Shown here one piece after another: positions 5,210 to 5,392 of a stretch of 5,392 nt of DNA. Where the stretch lies: assembly GCA_020832965.1 (NCBI GenBank), contig JAJHRM010000183.1:1-5392 (forward strand), written 5' to 3'. The notes under the pieces were generated by a model that saw only the letters and a list, made by a program, of their open reading frames with translations, had not been told where the DNA came from and made no database searches. Position numbers and translations under genes: made by a program. Numbering within the stretch: the first letter of the stretch is position 1; every line of letters begins with the position of its first letter. This DNA is from Thermofilum sp. (lineage in GTDB: Archaea; Thermoproteota; Thermoprotei; Thermofilales; Thermofilaceae).

Positions 5210-5297
5210 TCACCCTCGTAGACCACGTGGGCTGGAGCCCTCCCCCTGGCTATCTCGCAGAATACACACTCCACGGGCCCAGAAGGGCTCGCCGAAA

Positions 5298-5305
5298 CTT
5301 TTATC
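5298..5305 (-). promoter_or_regulatory. TATA box of the HIT gene
   Basis: The minus strand reads GATAAAAGT. Its centre lies about 27 bp before GTG 5274, the distance expected for a leaderless start. The promoter looks intact although the gene is broken. Confidence 0.6.
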
Positions 5306-5320
5306 CTTCTCGCAGGCGCG

Positions 5321-5328
5321 TATTATAG
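5321..5328 (+). promoter_or_regulatory. TATA box of the divergent right-hand gene
   Basis: TATTATAG is centred about 25 bp before ATG 5349, consistent with a leaderless or nearly leaderless transcript divergent from the HIT promoter. The ten bases TATTATAGCC also occur at 1207-1216 beside the left ORF promoter. Confidence 0.45.
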
Positions 5329-5348
5329 CCGGGGTTCCTCGAGGGAGG

Positions 5349-5392
5349 ATGATGGCACTGCTACCCATACACGAGCCCCTCAGGGCTCTCCT
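5349..5392 (+). CDS. Start of an unidentified divergent gene (5' end only)
   Basis: ATG 5349 or ATG 5352 begins MMALLPIHEPLRALL and remains open to the right edge. It is preceded directly by GAGGGAGG, which resembles a ribosome-binding site but abuts the ATG, and by a TATA box at 5321-5328. GC content matches the host-like flank. Fourteen whole codons are too few to name a family. Confidence 0.5.
   Translation, partial: MMALLPIHEPLRAL

Larger units (their letters stand above)
5164..5274 (-). pseudogene. 5' end of the split HIT-family gene
   Basis: GTG 5274 starts MECVFCEIARG then RAPAHVVYEGER, the classic opening of HIT proteins: the CxxC zinc site, the first strand and the V.YE.E turn. After GER-Ala, at GCGCGCGC (5202-5209), the expected strand (A.LAFLDI) is lost. 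The frame continues with unrelated codons to TAG 5164-5166, giving a 36-codon stub. The continuation of the HIT domain (helix, NNG strand, HAHMH) is at 1-215 on the same strand. The start is supported by a TATA box about 27 bp upstream, implying a leaderless transcript. Against the usual HIT spacing about 20 residues are missing between the two fragments, so this is not a clean insertion. Confidence 0.85.

Overview
The window looks like chromosomal DNA of a hyperthermophilic archaeon, most likely a Thermoproteota (crenarchaeal) lineage such as Thermofilum/Thermoproteales; the lineage is an inference. Supporting signs are TATA boxes centred about 26-29 bp before GTG or ATG starts (leaderless transcripts), frequent GTG starts, VapBC and HEPN/MNT toxin-antitoxin modules, and Glu/Arg/Leu/Ala-rich proteins. 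Composition is patchy: 1 to about 1200 and about 5205 to 5392 are very GC-rich, while about 1225-5200 is clearly AT-richer.

The central observation is a HIT-family (histidine triad) gene split in two. Its promoter and first about 24 codons (CxxC start, VVYEGER) lie at the right end, 5274 down to about 5205 on the minus strand. Its C-terminal half, with the HAHMH triad, lies at the left end, 215 down to 1 on the same strand. About 5 kb of unrelated DNA separates them, and about 20 codons of the HIT middle are missing. Both breakpoints fall in an identical GCGCGCGC octamer read in the same codon phase. More GCGCGC tracts lie inside: at 1217 (before the promoter of the left ORF), at 1542, at 1928 (exactly where vapC stops being VapC-like) and as a cluster at 4218-4248 (between the HEPN gene and the FAD-enzyme gene). 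The tracts therefore appear to divide the interval into gene blocks.

Left to right: (1) 1-1181 minus, an open frame in which an unrecognised all-helical protein runs in frame into the HIT C-terminal half; (2) 1225-1640, AT-rich DNA with a 9-bp inverted repeat but no convincing gene; (3) 1672-1963 plus, a decayed vapBC operon (antitoxin with a one-base frameshift, toxin cut to 19 codons); (4) 2142-4205 minus, a six-TM membrane domain fused to a CrtI/retinol-saturase-like FAD enzyme; (5) 4322-5159 minus, an apparently intact HEPN toxin/MNT antitoxin pair (HepT/MntA type), antitoxin first; (6) 5164-5274 minus, the orphaned HIT 5' end; (7) 5349 onward plus, the start of a divergent gene.

The simplest reading is a mosaic island, assembled from blocks joined at GCGCGC, that replaced a short part of a HIT gene. 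A laboratory or assembly chimera at the same hexamer must be excluded before a biological mechanism is claimed.
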